NCBI GenBank assembly: GCA_032622095.1
Contig: CP136063.1
Location: 93,351,980-93,415,979 of the forward strand
Source: Siphonodentalium dalli
Taxonomy: Eukaryota > Mollusca > Scaphopoda > Gadilida > Siphonodentaliidae
DNA length: 64,000 nt
Reading direction: 5' to 3'
Part shown: positions 36,191-50,100 of the stretch, piece after piece
How positions within the stretch are numbered: position 1 is the first letter of the stretch
Layout: every line of letters begins with the position of its first letter
Translations under genes and position numbers: made by a program
Notes under the pieces: generated by a model
Told to the model about the DNA's origin: nothing
Databases searched by the model: none
The model's input: the letters and a program-made list of their open reading frames with translations, nothing else

Positions 36191-36305
36191 AAGAGGGCGG
36201 GGTGCAGTTAGAAATAAATTAGAAGGTTGACACCCCAACGGAAAACCTCCAGCCACGTCCCTGTTTGAACTCTCCAACTACTGGTCGTTTCATTCCAAAT
36301 GAATG

Positions 36306-36520
36306 ACCGATAGTGGAGTTCGATAGTGGGGCAGAATGGTGGGACATGATAGTGGGGCTGAATAGTTTGGCTCGATAGTGGGACAGGATAGTGGGACAAA
36401 ATAGTAGGACAGGATAGTGGGACAGAATAGTTTGGCTGGATAGCGGGGACGGTAATTGGGTTGAAAATTATAGGGAAGAATTGTGGGGTAAGATAGTGGG
36501 GCTCGATAGCGGCACCGGGT
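36306..36520. repeat. GATAGTGGGACAG minisatellite
   Basis: About 16 degenerate 12-14 bp units such as GATAGTGGGACAG and AATAGTTTGGCTC. Proline/histidine-rich open frames on the minus strand follow from the period and are not genes. Confidence 0.75.
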
Positions 36521-36659
36521 AGTTGCATGTGTCAGACATGACGATTCCAAATGTTGAAAATGGTCGCCAACGTGGTTGTGAACCCCTGTAATTGTCCAAA
36601 AGACACAGGACTAAATCAATCCCTTATGTATATTGCCATATACTAATTAATGATTTTTT

Positions 36660-37330
36660 TTCTGACTTTTTGTTGTTGCCACCATCATGGGGCTTCCTAT
36701 ATAGCGTCATAATAATACGATACATCGGATTTTCATAGCTCCCCGTAGAGATCCTCATGCATTCATTGAACATTTTGGTTACACACTATCTTCTGCTTCT
36801 GTCGTCAAGGGGCTTCCTATATATCATAATAATACGATCCAGTAGGTTCTCGCAGCTCCATGTTGAACCACAGAATGCACATGCACTGGTATATGCTGAT
36901 GCCGCCACGGGGCTTCATATAGCGGCATACTGCTACGATACAGCGGATTCTCAAAGGTCCCCGTAGAGATCATTATACATTGAACCAAGGACTACACACT
37001 ATATATATATCGTCGCTGCCAATCACATGGGGCTTCCTATAGCGTCATAATAATAGGATCGGGAGGACTCTCGCAGCTCCATGTAGAGGGAGCCGCCGTC
37101 ACGAGACTATGATGTGTTCATAGAAATACGATCGGGCGGATTCTCGAAGCTCACTGAAGAGACCCCCGTACAGTGGTACATGGGCTGCACGCCCTAGCTC
37201 ATCCGCTGCCGCCGTCATTGGGCTTCCGATAGAGTGATAATAGGATCCATCTTGTTATCGTAGCTCCCCTCAGATATCACACAATACGTTGCATGCTGAC
37301 GTCGTCGTGCGGATTCATGTAACATGGCTA
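36660..37330. repeat. about 115-bp tandem repeat, six degenerate units
   Basis: The landmark GGGGCTTCCTATATAGCGTC recurs near 36689, 36810, 36909 (GGGGCTTCATATAGCGGC), 37030 and 37219. Between occurrences lie ATAATACGAT and CTCGCAGCTCC blocks. Non-coding. Confidence 0.7.
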
Positions 37331-37689
37331 GAAACATACGCCAACAATCAAGTCTAACGCAAAGCGGTTTTGATCTTAAATTTGTCTAAACCATATATAT
37401 AAAGGTTTGTCTAGTGGGATAACATAATACGTGAGCTGTGGAAATTCGCAATGCACCTTAGAAAATCAGTGATCGTTAACAACTCATATTTATACATGTA
37501 GCTGAACATTAAAAGGACAATGGGTACAGATTGTGTCCCGAACTTAAACATCAAACACATCTCAACCATTCAGTAGATGTTCGTGACATGAAATTGTAAA
37601 GTTCCAGATAGCAGCTACCCGAACGTCTGAAGCGACGATTTAGAGATTACATTAGTGACGTATATGTAGGTTCCCATCCGTGCATGGGG

Positions 37690-38070
37690 TATTAACCCGT
37701 TCTATACTGAAGCATCGTTGATGGGTAGTTATCCTACAGGAAATGTTCAGATAATAAGGTCGTTTGCTGAGCTATAAGCGTAACCTTTCTATAATAGAGT
37801 CATTTAACCCTTTCTTTACTAAAGCATCATCGGTGAGTATAGTTATCCCATATGAAATGTTCAGGTAATAAGTTTAGCAAACGACCATATATAGTCGTTT
37901 GTTGAACTTATTATCCAAACATTTCGCTCAATAAATAGGGCTCCTTCTGCACTTTTATTTATCTGTCGTCTGATTTTATCGCATTAACTGATGAACAATA
38001 GGCCATTCCAATGTATCCTTGTATCACTGAATGGGAGAATCCATTTATTATAGAAAGGGTTAATAATACG
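37690..38070. repeat. 45-bp minisatellite relatives outside the giant element
   Basis: Units such as TTAACCCTTTCTTTACTAAAG followed by CATCATCGGTGAG (37804 on) and ATTAACCCGTTCTATACTGA (37691 on) match the minisatellite of the giant element. One unit in the opposite orientation (TTATAGAAAGGGTTAATAAT, 38048-38067) abuts the DOMON exon. Between them, AAATGTTCAGGTAATAAGTT and its inverse form a palindrome at about 37855-37926. Confidence 0.7.
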
Positions 38071-38073
38071 AAC

Positions 38074-38193
38074 CGGTGGGTTCGTGCTGATTTTCCCTTC
38101 ATGAGAGTTATCGCCCTCGGGTACGGGATTATATGCCTGGATCAGGCTGACTTCGCCATTGTAGTAGATACATTCGACCACACTGTCATGACC
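38074..38193 (-). CDS. DOMON exon 2
   Basis: The acceptor TTTTGATTGCAG precedes GGTCATGACAGTGTGG. It encodes GHDSVVECIYYNGEVSLIQA followed by YNPVPEGDN. This matches the DDVVEC...GxVxxxxSYN part that follows the Met of the DOMON motif in FRRS1-type proteins. A possible donor is CCACCG/GTTCGT at 38073, giving 120 nt in phase 0. The donor is weak, and a reversed unit of the 45-bp minisatellite begins right after it, so the true 3' border is uncertain. Confidence 0.7.
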
Positions 38194-41100
38194 CTGCAAT
38201 CAAAATGAAATGGTACCGATATACAATGAATATTTGCATATATACTGCTGAATATTGATTACGATTATAATCAAGCAAGAAATGTGGGCTGCAGCGCCCC
38301 TGTCCAGGCAATAGTTCATCCCACATGTCGATGTTCAATTATTGGTCCAAATAATAACACATATATAACCCTATAGCGTTGTATTTCGTCGGCATTTGGA
38401 TAAGCCAATAGCGATGCACGTCGTCACCATCATATACATGGATAACCATATAGCGTGTATGTCGTCATTATTGGATAACCCTATAGCCATGCATGTCGCC
38501 ATCATTGGATAACCTTATAGTGATATATGTCGTCATCATTTGATAACCCTATAGCGATGCATGGTTTCATCATTGGATAACGTACCTATATATAGCCAGT
38601 TATGTCGTCATTGGATAACCTTATAGCGATATATATTATGCCATCATTGGATAACCTTATATAGCGATGTATCTGCAGCTCGCGACCGTGATTGTGTATA
38701 CCATCATATATTAAGATAAAGAATAAATCAGCCCAATGAAAACAAGTGTTATATGCACTCCGGTTCACTCTAGCAGGAAATAGACAACTTACTGGCAATA
38801 TGCTACAGTATTTTATATATTGGTTATGTAAGACTCTGAGATCTAGCAAAACTGGAACATTTGACTAATAATTCATTGATATTGTAAATTATAAAACCAT
38901 TGTCAAAATCATGACTTATTCTTTTTGAATGCCCAAAAAGGTATTGTAACCTTGATTGGTTCTCTTTTGGTACTTTGTTCTATGGCACGTCCATAGGAAT
39001 AAGTATTTTATATGAAAAACATTGAAACATTAGCTTATTATCTCAAGCGTGAGTCAGACTGAATCGACACATGGACAAGGGACCATTGTCTCCTAGCTTG
39101 ACCAATCAAGATGTATCACGTTGAGACAAAGGACTCAGCTTTGAATGACATTCCCAGATCCCAAAATATAGACACATTTTTTCTCTCTCGCCCAGACTGC
39201 CAGAACAGTTGTAACACATAGATCCCCGTGACTGCGCGTACTTGCCCGTGTACATTCTATTTGGACAGAAAATAAATATCATGTTGTCTAAGCTGATAGT
39301 TCTGACTTACAGTGAAAGAAAATCTGGGAATGTTATAGTCAGTTGGGACCGGGGTATTGACCTGTGACCATTTATTACTTTGGTCTACTTGAATGTCGTG
39401 AAACTTGAAATTATTGATGTGTACAGTTAGGCTAACTGTCTAAATGAAAATGGTTTATTATGCAATTTCATAAATCAAGAACATTAGGTTTCTTCTCATG
39501 ATTTCCAGGTATGATATTATGGATATAGAACTGCGCTTTAAAAAAAAAAGTTATATTTAAATACATGCAAGTACTGGGTACATAACACAGAAAACTTTCC
39601 AATATTATATTCCTATAATCTTCAGTGGGTTGATGCTCTTGAATAGTGTGTTGCAGTCATCGCTTGAAACAAATATAAAACATAATTTCCTGACAGATTT
39701 TGATAATATTAGTTTTCAAATACCAGGACATTTTGGCAAAATATGCCACATAAGTTTAGATAACGATAATTATAGTACACATCTCCTCACCATTTCGTCA
39801 TCTTCAGAGAACGCTATAGCGGTGTATCTGTTCGCGGTCTCCTTTCCGCTGATCATGAAGTCGATGACATCACCAGATTCCTGCCACGTGACCATGTAAC
39901 TGCACGATCCACCGGGTGCCTTGCAGTCTGTGAAGCACCCTTTAGTCTTTTCACATTCAATGTCATAACTCACGGTACTCTGTGGGAATTATAAACAAAT
40001 TACCGTTACGGGTGACGATATCACGTTGAGTGCCGGAAATCAATTAGCCTCAGTACACCATATTTTGGCTCTATTGAAACAAGAATTGGACGACGTCGCG
40101 AGTTTAGATGACATAAACGACGATTTATAGTACTACGAAATAACTCGTAGCCGGCACTGGTGGAAAGAATTTGGAAATTCCCACCACCCTGGCACTACGA
40201 GTTATTTCGCAGACACATTCAAGTTGACACGTTTTAGCGACATATGTGAAGTAGAACGTTCTGAACGTAACCCAATCAAGTTATTTTGGCAGTAAACAAG
40301 TGTCCTTGTGCTGGTTATATAGCTCGTTATAAAGTTATATTATGGCTCGATGCACAAGGGAGCAAGTTACTTATATGACTATATATGGCTACAGACGGTG
40401 AATCCAATGTGGAAGCGGATGAACTTGATTATTGTGAGGATGAGACGATTTTGTCTAGTATATATTGTGACTATATATATGAGCATGTAAATTCTGTTGT
40501 TTCGGACATTGTAAGGCAACTCCCATTTAGCCTTATTTAGGCCCGTGATAGCGGTTCCAAATAAAAGTACCAATGAGCCCAATACCAGCTCAGATATCGA
40601 CTTTCAGATGTGGAGGTTTCAACGTTTTTGTCTTATTTTCCAGGCTATCAAACATTCCAATGACCGTCTATGATGATTAACATACATGCTCTCAAGAGTG
40701 TCAAGGCTGTCGTTTCCCGAAAACAGTACACAATAAAGATCGTACTTAACAGACAGTGATCAAGTTAGAACGCAACGCGACACAAAATGTAATACATGTA
40801 GATATCAATGAGTGCCATTATTTTAAATACATTTTTCTCTGTACCTATGTACTATTTAGGTAACGAGAATAAACATATTTTATTGAATTGAATTGATATT
40901 CGAATATGTGTTTGAAGTGTACTCCACGATCACAGTATACTCTTGCGTCGGTACGTGGTGTTTAAAGCTTCGAGTGTAAGTGATCTAACGGTGATTGAAC
41001 GGTAATCAATGATATACATCGGCAAGCGTTATTGGAGTAGTAATGGACCCTGCGAAATTGGTGCCTTGTCGCATAAGAAATTAATGACGTTTCGGGGCTC

Positions 41101-44100
41101 AAACAGTTTGCTGAAATTTTCTCGCGGTGAACATTGCATGCCCACGTTGAAACCGTCGTCACCTATAGGTGAATCTGCCTACTGGAATTGGGTGTGCATG
41201 GGGCATGGGCTTTGCATGTTGACGCTGCTTGACTTGCAGGAATTTCATTAGGATTTTCACGGATTATCCAACTTGGTACATTTTGCTACTTCGGAAGGTT
41301 TGGACACCCAGGAGCCACATTGGGTGTTTGTAAATATATGCTAATGACGTAATATTCAATACCATTTGCGGCAGTGGTATGTTGTGTTACATGCAATGAA
41401 ATATTACCCAACATGGGCCGGGTGCCATTGTTGAGTCACATATGATAACGTTATACGCATGTGGTCGGCCGCATTTGTGTGTCGGGTCACGTGTTAATGA
41501 CGAAATACTCACTGGACCGGGTGGCATTGGTGTGGTCGATATTGGAGGATCTGTTCCGAATGTTACTCCTTGTTCTGGAAGTTATTGTATAGTGATTATC
41601 AACAGTGGTATATCATATAGCTCGTTAAAAGCACGAGCAACCAGGCAAAGTAGGAATATATATACTACCACGAGAAGAACAAAGTTTGGAATACAAAAAC
41701 AGGAAGTATCGGCTCCGACTAGGAAATTCGAGGATACAACAATCAGAATAATAACAAGGTTGTGTTCTCAGGCACCTCCCTTGTCATTGAAATGTTCTTT
41801 AAAAAAACCTCGTCAAACTTTTTCTCTCAATATATTCTGTTCGAAATATTAGATTTGAACAAAGAAAATGAATTGTGTTTATTTCTGGAGTATGTTTTCC
41901 AGATTTAGAAAAAAGGCCTCCCTCCCTCCCTCATTTAAGTGCACAAATATTTCATTTTAATGTCCTTTCACCTAAAAAAATGTCGAGGAGACAACAAAAC
42001 AAGGGAAGAATACAAACTAAGCACTGTGGAATTGGGACAAAATAGGAAATGTGCGACAAAACTCATGTGCAAACCTGCCGTTTATACCGTCCACCAATGT
42101 TAACCCACCCCCCCCCCCGCAATTTGCGAACTTACGTTTTGCTTTGCATGAAATCTTATTCACATCAGCGTATCAGCGTATTTATATACAGCTTACATCC
42201 CCGACAGACAAGTCCATCAGACAACATACGTCACGTATCAACATAATTATACATCAGCATCTGATTCGATCGACTTGGGACATACATGATTGTAAGCAAC
42301 TGGAACAATTCGATAATATGTACATGCATAACTGACTGGACCAAATGTGCATGCAACTGACCAGCCATGATTTACAAGTTGGAAGTAGCCCCCACCTAAC
42401 GACATTTTGACTGTGTCCCCGGCGATTGTGGCGTATGCCGCATGTTGATAAATTGTAAATAAGAAAATAAGCTATATATGCGTGACCTATTACATTGTAT
42501 GTACAATAACGAAACACTGTGCATAATAATATTCCCTAACTGGTATGTGGAAAGAGTCAGTTATAACGACGTAAATTGCAACTATAACTTACCACATGTA
42601 TTGTTTACGATAAGTAGGGGCCGCCAAGATCAAGTCTTTTCGGCCCACAACAGTTGGGATATCGTTGGATTGATGCTGTTACGTCCCGTTACTCTTTCTA
42701 TAACATATTTTAATTGAAAAGACGTACTATACGTTTGCACGTGGAGCCCGGTCATTCATTTGAACCCCTGAATGTGATTAATCATCTGACATGTTGGCGA
42801 TTAACCTGTCTTCAAATTGATATATCTTTTTCCGTGATATAAAAAGGTAAAGTGATGATACGATCGTTTAATATATTGTTTACATACATTTTCTGATAGC
42901 TTGACAAATCGAAATTCTCTGGAAGACAATACTTTTTTATTTATAAATCTCGTTGCTTTGACATTAAACGGACATCTGATATACGCATGTTTGATATCAT
43001 CATACTTGGGAAAGGCTGCCCTCTATGTTCATATATACACAAAGCGTCCATTTGACCTAATCCGAAAAGGAAAAAAGCAAGATAACTCCCATCCACGATA
43101 ATGGTCGTAAAGTATGTTATAGAAGAGTAACGGGACGGAGCTCGGTCCGAAACAGCAAAAAACCCAACCGATATCACACGCTGTTGTGGACAGAGAAGAC
43201 TTGGTCTAGGGATCAATTGATGGTCCCCCACCCCGCATTGATTATCCCCAGCGCAAAACTTGGCGTTCAATGATTAGCGCAGTTTACTGCCGTCGTTTGC
43301 AGCCAACCGAACATAGATCCATGGCCAGGTAGTCAGTATATTAACTTGCGATGACGATATGTTTTGGACGTTTAGTAGAATAGTAACAAAACTGTTGTCT
43401 AAAAGGTATACGCTGATTACAACTTAACGGGCGTTAGCACGCTTTTGTATTATAAGCTAGATATAATTCAATTAAAGGGTGTCACAATGACAGCCTATTG
43501 TGACGTATAAGAGTGAGTGAGTTAAGGAGATCAGTAAACTGAGTCACTTTAGCAGCGTCTTCTAGACTGAACAGGTGTATTTCGCCAAATTTTCAAGCAC
43601 AGTTTTTATGAAAACCGAGCATATAAATTAATATAAGATTGAATGTATTTAAGATGACAAGTCAAAACGTCATATAACATTTTCGAAAATTAAGATGTAT
43701 ATATATAGCACTTGGCATTCAATGCTTCCAGAGCGCTTTTCCCAAAGGGTTTTTATCTCTGGTTTAACGCAGGTTGTTAAGTGTAGAATTTTGTTAGCCG
43801 GGAGCCGCTGTGTTATTTTTGTGTATGTTATATGTAACACTGTATCAGAGTTTAGATTGTTTATAACAGAAATGTGTATGCCACATGGAAGCATGTCTTA
43901 ATTTATTAATTTGGTTTAGTCGAAAAACTCTGAATCGTTCCACGGCTCCCGGTTTGTGTATGACTGTACAGATCTAAATACCAATAAAGACGCATGCTAT
44001 CTGCTATATGGGCATTTTTCAAAAAAAGTGGCCTATTTCTGTCCATCACGATTTATTTTTAGAAAAGTTTATTAATGATCACATTTTTTTATTTTGAGAT

Positions 44101-47100
44101 ATAATATGGGATGGGGTCGACTTGTTGCAGACCCTATATCATCCGATCCTTGATATCTCTACAATCCAGAGGCTCGTAATATGGCCAAAATGGCCAATTA
44201 TGCCTGTCCCATTTTCTTAAATATCCCCAAATACAGACATTTTGGTATAAAATATGACCATTAAATACCACTTTATTAGACAATTTGCATCATATGTAAC
44301 ACGCCTGATCATAAAATCACAAAATATGCACAATTTTTACCAAGTCAAGTAACATAATTTAGGTCACAAAACTGTCCCACGATTGGTGGTCTCTACTGTT
44401 ACCAAGAGAGAAACACATAATACAACAGTCCTGGCATTGGCGAATGAGGAAGTGCAAATTGGTTTCCAGTACTACTCATCGATACACATGGCTAAACAAC
44501 TGTTATCAGCTGGTCGGTGCAATTAATTTGCCCGTAATTGACAGTATCATTCATCAGACAGATGAGTACATTGGGAGTGTGTCACTACTGTTACCGATAG
44601 ATACAGGTCTGTGAGTTTATTATTACACAAATGTTTCTCTTCTTAGTTTTGTCCAATGTGATCCCCGTGGGGCAACACATACATTTTGTTACATAACAAT
44701 GGACGACCGGTGGGAATCCCCTTTATAAACCCGAAACGTCCCTACTGTTACCGTCCCTACTGTTACCTTTTAAATTGTAACAGTAGGGAACACTTTGGTA
44801 ACAGCATGGACAAAATTTTAAAAAATGGCATGAGAAAGTATTAGTTTGCATGTCGTAATGATTTTGACATCACCATGCTCTGGTTCCTGGCTTATAACAT
44901 CAATATTTTCACAGATTTTACTCATCATTCCTGTCTCAGTCAGATAATGCTGGATGTGGTAACAGGAGGGACATTGCGGTAACAGCAGTGACAATAGATT
45001 ACACAGTTGTTATTTTTGGCAGTGAATTGACATAATATTTGTATTTCCTTGTAGAACGCCTTCCATTTCTGTCTTCCACACACTCATTTTGATATAGAAT
45101 GTTTTCTATTATACTTGCTTGAGATCCAGTAAATGAAAGTATACGTGCTCATTTGCAATGATCAAACAGTTTTCACATAAATTCACTTAGGGCCAATTCC
45201 CATGCCCAACACAAACCCGTGTAAACTGTCAGATATAGACACATGCACACCTGATCAAGTGGTCCTGCTAATATGCTATGATGCTGGTAGACCTGCTGAT
45301 ATACTATGATTTCAAAAACTCACGAAATTGAATTACTGCGGTTATGCATAAGGTACATGTACATGTATGTGAAAAGTCATTTAATTGTGAGGTACTATTT
45401 TCTAATTCCAAACAAAGTATCTCCATCATTCCGCAGCGATTCCATTATTCATCTACGACATACACGAAATATACAGAGTTTACTATAATCAGTATTTAAC
45501 GAGACCGCTACTCGTGTGTAAACAGATAGCAATGAGCAAACGGTGTTAACTGGATATTAGCTATCAACATACTAGTAGTAAAAGGTGCACTACCATTGTA
45601 CATGACCACCTGCAATGCTGCAGACGTCAGAAGTTGTTCAATCTAAACCTGTCTAGTAACCAAATCAAAATTTATTTTAAAGCCAGTTACAGCAGGTGGG
45701 GGGGGGGTCTGCAATTTTTTTCCGAACACTAGGCGGGTAGGTGGGTGAATCTTTCAGCAGCCCGACTGACACATTTTTTCCTGGCCCTGTAACTTTTTTC
45801 CTCGAATCAATTGTCTTCAAAATGATGGGACATAAGGTTTTAAGAATGCTTCTATTACATGTATGTAATAGGTATGTACTTAACTCTTGGTAGGGGGGTT
45901 TGAGTTCACCATCAGTTAATAATGATGGATGACACCAAGTGGCAATAAAAAGGTCAGCTTGCTACATGTTTTCATCAAGGATCTATCAATGCACATTGAC
46001 ACGGAAAGGCTCAGATTTAAATATTAAAACATTGCCAACTTGGACTTTAAATGTCAATCCACCAGCATACCATACAGCCCACATTTATTGGAGACTTGTT
46101 TTGAAACATTAGTCTTGTTGGTAAATAAAAGAAGGAATGCTTCTATAATCATTATATGGAACATTGTTCAGATAAGATCATGAGAACTGAGTAAATAGTC
46201 ATTTGAAGCAGTTTGGAGGGGGTGGATCCCTATCACAGAATGGAGAAAAAAATTAGGGGGTGGTAAGTACCAACAGGGCAGAAAAATAAAAAAGCGCCTA
46301 GCATCCGGAAATTTTGTCCTGACCACTCCCCTGATTAGTGGAATTTCAAACAAAACATATTTTGTTCACGATACAACAGATGTACGCATGTATCACACAG
46401 TTCTGCAATAATACATCATACGAAAAATAAATCCACGGTTATAGTCTGACAACAAATATGAATTGCCAATATGCTATAGTTACGCTAATGTCCTTCCTGT
46501 TACCGGAGACCAATTGCGGCGTGTATGTCATAAATTTCATCAATTGCACCTATATTTGAGGATCAGAACGTTAGCTTTTAGTTATCCTATGCCGGATCGC
46601 ATACTATATTGTGTTGTTGGTCACATTTGGTATATATGTGTCCTTCCTGTTACTACCAGTCCTTCCTGTTACCAAATGATAGGCTAATATGCATCAGACT
46701 ATCGATTAATACATTTTGTTTCCAGGTCTGGTACGCATTTGGTCCAGTTGGGTCTCGTTCACTTATGGAAAGTGACATTTTGTTTTATTGTTGGAAATAA
46801 TGTTTCCACAAGTATGTTCATAATAAAACTGTCCCTTCTGTTACGTCAAGTGTCTCTCCTGTTATTGGCTTGTCCCATCTGTTACCGTCGAGTTTTTCTG
46901 TCGTATCGAGATTAATTTGAATTGGATTCCCTCATCCCGATAGAATTGTGGAGTATTTACCTCAATCTTCGGAAAAATATATGGCCATAATCAAACAGAA
47001 ATGCACACCATTCCAGGTCGAGAAAACTCGATACCTGGATATCGGAAATTTATGCATATCACATATACATTATCATAACTCGTTATACTCATCATATTTT

Positions 47101-50100
47101 GGTGTTTATTTTTGCAAATTCTGATTACCACACAATGCACATGTTGCGCATATGTTATTTTCCACCTCTATATCACTCAAAATCATATTTACAATGAAAA
47201 ACATAATGGCAACAGTAGGGACACTAGGTGTGTGTGCATCGTCATTGGACCTGATTAGGACAGGACCTAGAGGTGATTAAGGTTGCATTTTACTATCCTC
47301 TGATCTACTGGATACCCTCAACCACGAAAAGCGGCTAAAATATGTTTTCTCGTTGAAATAATTTTTTGATTCTTGAATACCCAAATCGGCCACATTTTTT
47401 GAAAAATGCCCATATATGTTTTAGTTGTATCTAGTCTAGCGTGGACAAACTTATGCCAACGTAGCTGAAGTTGGCCACATTGCGACAACCGTCTCATAAA
47501 TGTGTTTCGAATTCGAGTTCTCTTAAGTATTGGACAATTGGTGACATTTGACCATATTACACTGTATTACAATGAACGTCAACGCCACGTAAAATTGCAT
47601 GCACATCGTATATGTTACATGACCCGATTCAACGCAACAGAGAATACAACTACCCAGGCCTGAAACTTTGGTGCCGGACATTTGCCAAATGAGATCATCA
47701 TGCAGAGGGTGAATTGAGTGACGTTGCCCCGCACAGTGGGCTAGCATCACTATTCATTATCTGTGGACCTCATTTCTTTTTAGTTTCTTTTCCTTTTTTA
47801 GTTTAGTTTCTCTATATGTATCCCCAAATTGGCAGACGACACAATGCATAATCGAGGTGCCGAATGGGTGCACATTACAATCTTCACCATTTGGGAACTT
47901 AAATCTGAGTCTCCATCTTCCATATTAGATGAGGCCAAAGCAGAATAAGGTCACTATTGTGCGGGGTAGCGTCTCTAAATTCATCCTCTTGAGGACTTTA
48001 TACTGCAAATGTCCGGCACCATATTTCCAGGCTGGTAACTGACCGAGCAGAGTTGCATAAATTCCTCACGTATGCATCCTACATATACTGGCCCTGATGA
48101 GACAGAAACAGAGTATTATGCACGCACCTGGTGTCATTGATGCCAGCTGTTTTGCAGCCCAAAATATTGTCCTTACTTGAACTAAGGTAGCCCTTTAAGA
48201 GAAAATAATGAGAACATAATGTTTGCCGGAGAATTCGAATATTTATAATAATGAAATGTTTCCACTGCATGTATTTGAATTGTCCATTAAAGACCGGATG
48301 GCAGTTTAATTGCTTAGAATAAATACTATTTATTGACAAAAGCCAATGGCATGCACTGACGTAATTTCATGGTGACGCATATGTCTGATGTTGCAGTATA
48401 GTAAAGATTTGTTTAAGAGACTTAGTTCTACTAAACAACTCTTTGAGGCTGCTTTTATTTTGTAATTTTTGAAAATATTAGAGATATACGTCATTGCGAA
48501 ATGAAGCATTTGAGTTGAAGATGGAATTGCCGATGTCGGGGACAGACCAGCTGGTAACACGACAGCAGGGTACGGAACACCACACCGAGCACACTAGAAT
48601 GACAGAGACCAGGTCAGAGTAAAGCACTGACAAGTTGACCAAAATGCCTTTTTGAAAGTCAAACTAGGAGATATACATTGATTTATCATGCATATATATA
48701 TTTCTTTATTTCCTCCATTAATGAAGCGCTCACAAAGATACACATGCAACATATATATATACAGTTAAAAAAATAGCAAAAATCATACAAGACGAAGCAT
48801 AATGATACAGTCATATATGAATACGGAATATTAAGACAACGAAACGCACTTGGTGTGTACAATATGTATATGATTCCGAAATCGCACACAAAATCACATG
48901 TACGGCATATTCACAGCACTCATTCAGTTATCTGCGGACCCGCGACAACTCGTATACACATAACAACAACATTCACCCCTTCTCCCACGCTCTCTCTCTC
49001 TCTCTCAGCTCTCTCTCTCTCTCTGTCTCTTTCTCCCCTCTCTCTCTCTCCATCTAGCTCTCTCAAACAACACAGAAATAACACATAATGTGCAGTGAAG
49101 CGCACGGCAGGAAATATAGAGAGGATTAGTCTCTAGTCTCCCGCAATTTTAACCATAAACATAATTAAGGGATATGAAAAACATCAAAAACAAAACGCGA
49201 TAAACATAAATAAGGGATATCAAAAACATAAAGTGTCCAGCTTGGTTCATTTCAGCGGAGGCTGAATGTGTGTTTCCGGCTTCACACGTTTGCAACGCAT
49301 ACAGTAATCCATATTAACTATACTTACATGACTTTTATTGTCCCCTGATCGGAGTTCCGAGCTGTCCAGATCATGCTGACCTCGGTCTTAGCATAACCAT
49401 TATTGTGTGTGAAACCTCCGTTGTTCTGTCGAAGATATAACAGCAGTAAAATTATTCGATGAAAAAGCCAGACATGTCGAAGTGTTGTGCTGGCGACCAC
49501 AGCCGATGGTTAACCAATCAAATAACCAGTTCATCACGTTTATAATATGTATGTGCAATATTTACGTTACTAATTCAACCCGTTTATAATATGAATGTGC
49601 AATATATACGTTACTAATTCAACCCGTTTATAATATGCGTGTGCAATATGTACGTTACTAATTCAACCCGTTTATAATATGTATGTGCAATATATACGTT
49701 ACTAATTCAACCCGCTTATGATATGCAAGTAGATGTATATGTGATTACCCCGCATATAATGCGCAAGTACATGTACCTAACAGTATATACGTATAATCAT
49801 GAAGTGCAAGGGCCAACATTAATAATTTTATATTGAAATCACGAAATGGCCACAAATAAATCGGAATGCAATTTTAAATGTCCCTAAATTCAGGTAAATT
49901 CTGGAAATTAGGGTGAGCTTTTAAAGTGCATGCGCTACATGAGCGGTTTAGTGATTTAAAACATAGCGTTATAGAGCGGTTTATACAATTATTAAAATAC
50001 GAACGTTGGCCGTTATACAATGCATAAGTTGATTAATGTTGTGTAGTTTGGAAGTGGACTGAGAATTATTCAAGAACTTACATTAACAGCTTATTAATTT

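Noticed and set aside
36208-36550. Pro/His/Tyr-rich frames of 86-106 codons
   Set aside because: Produced by the GATAGTGGGACAG minisatellite in two overlapping frames.
41442-41852. 136-codon plus-strand frame
   Set aside because: No motif, signal or splice context was recognised. It lies in the large intron of a minus-strand gene and is probably chance.
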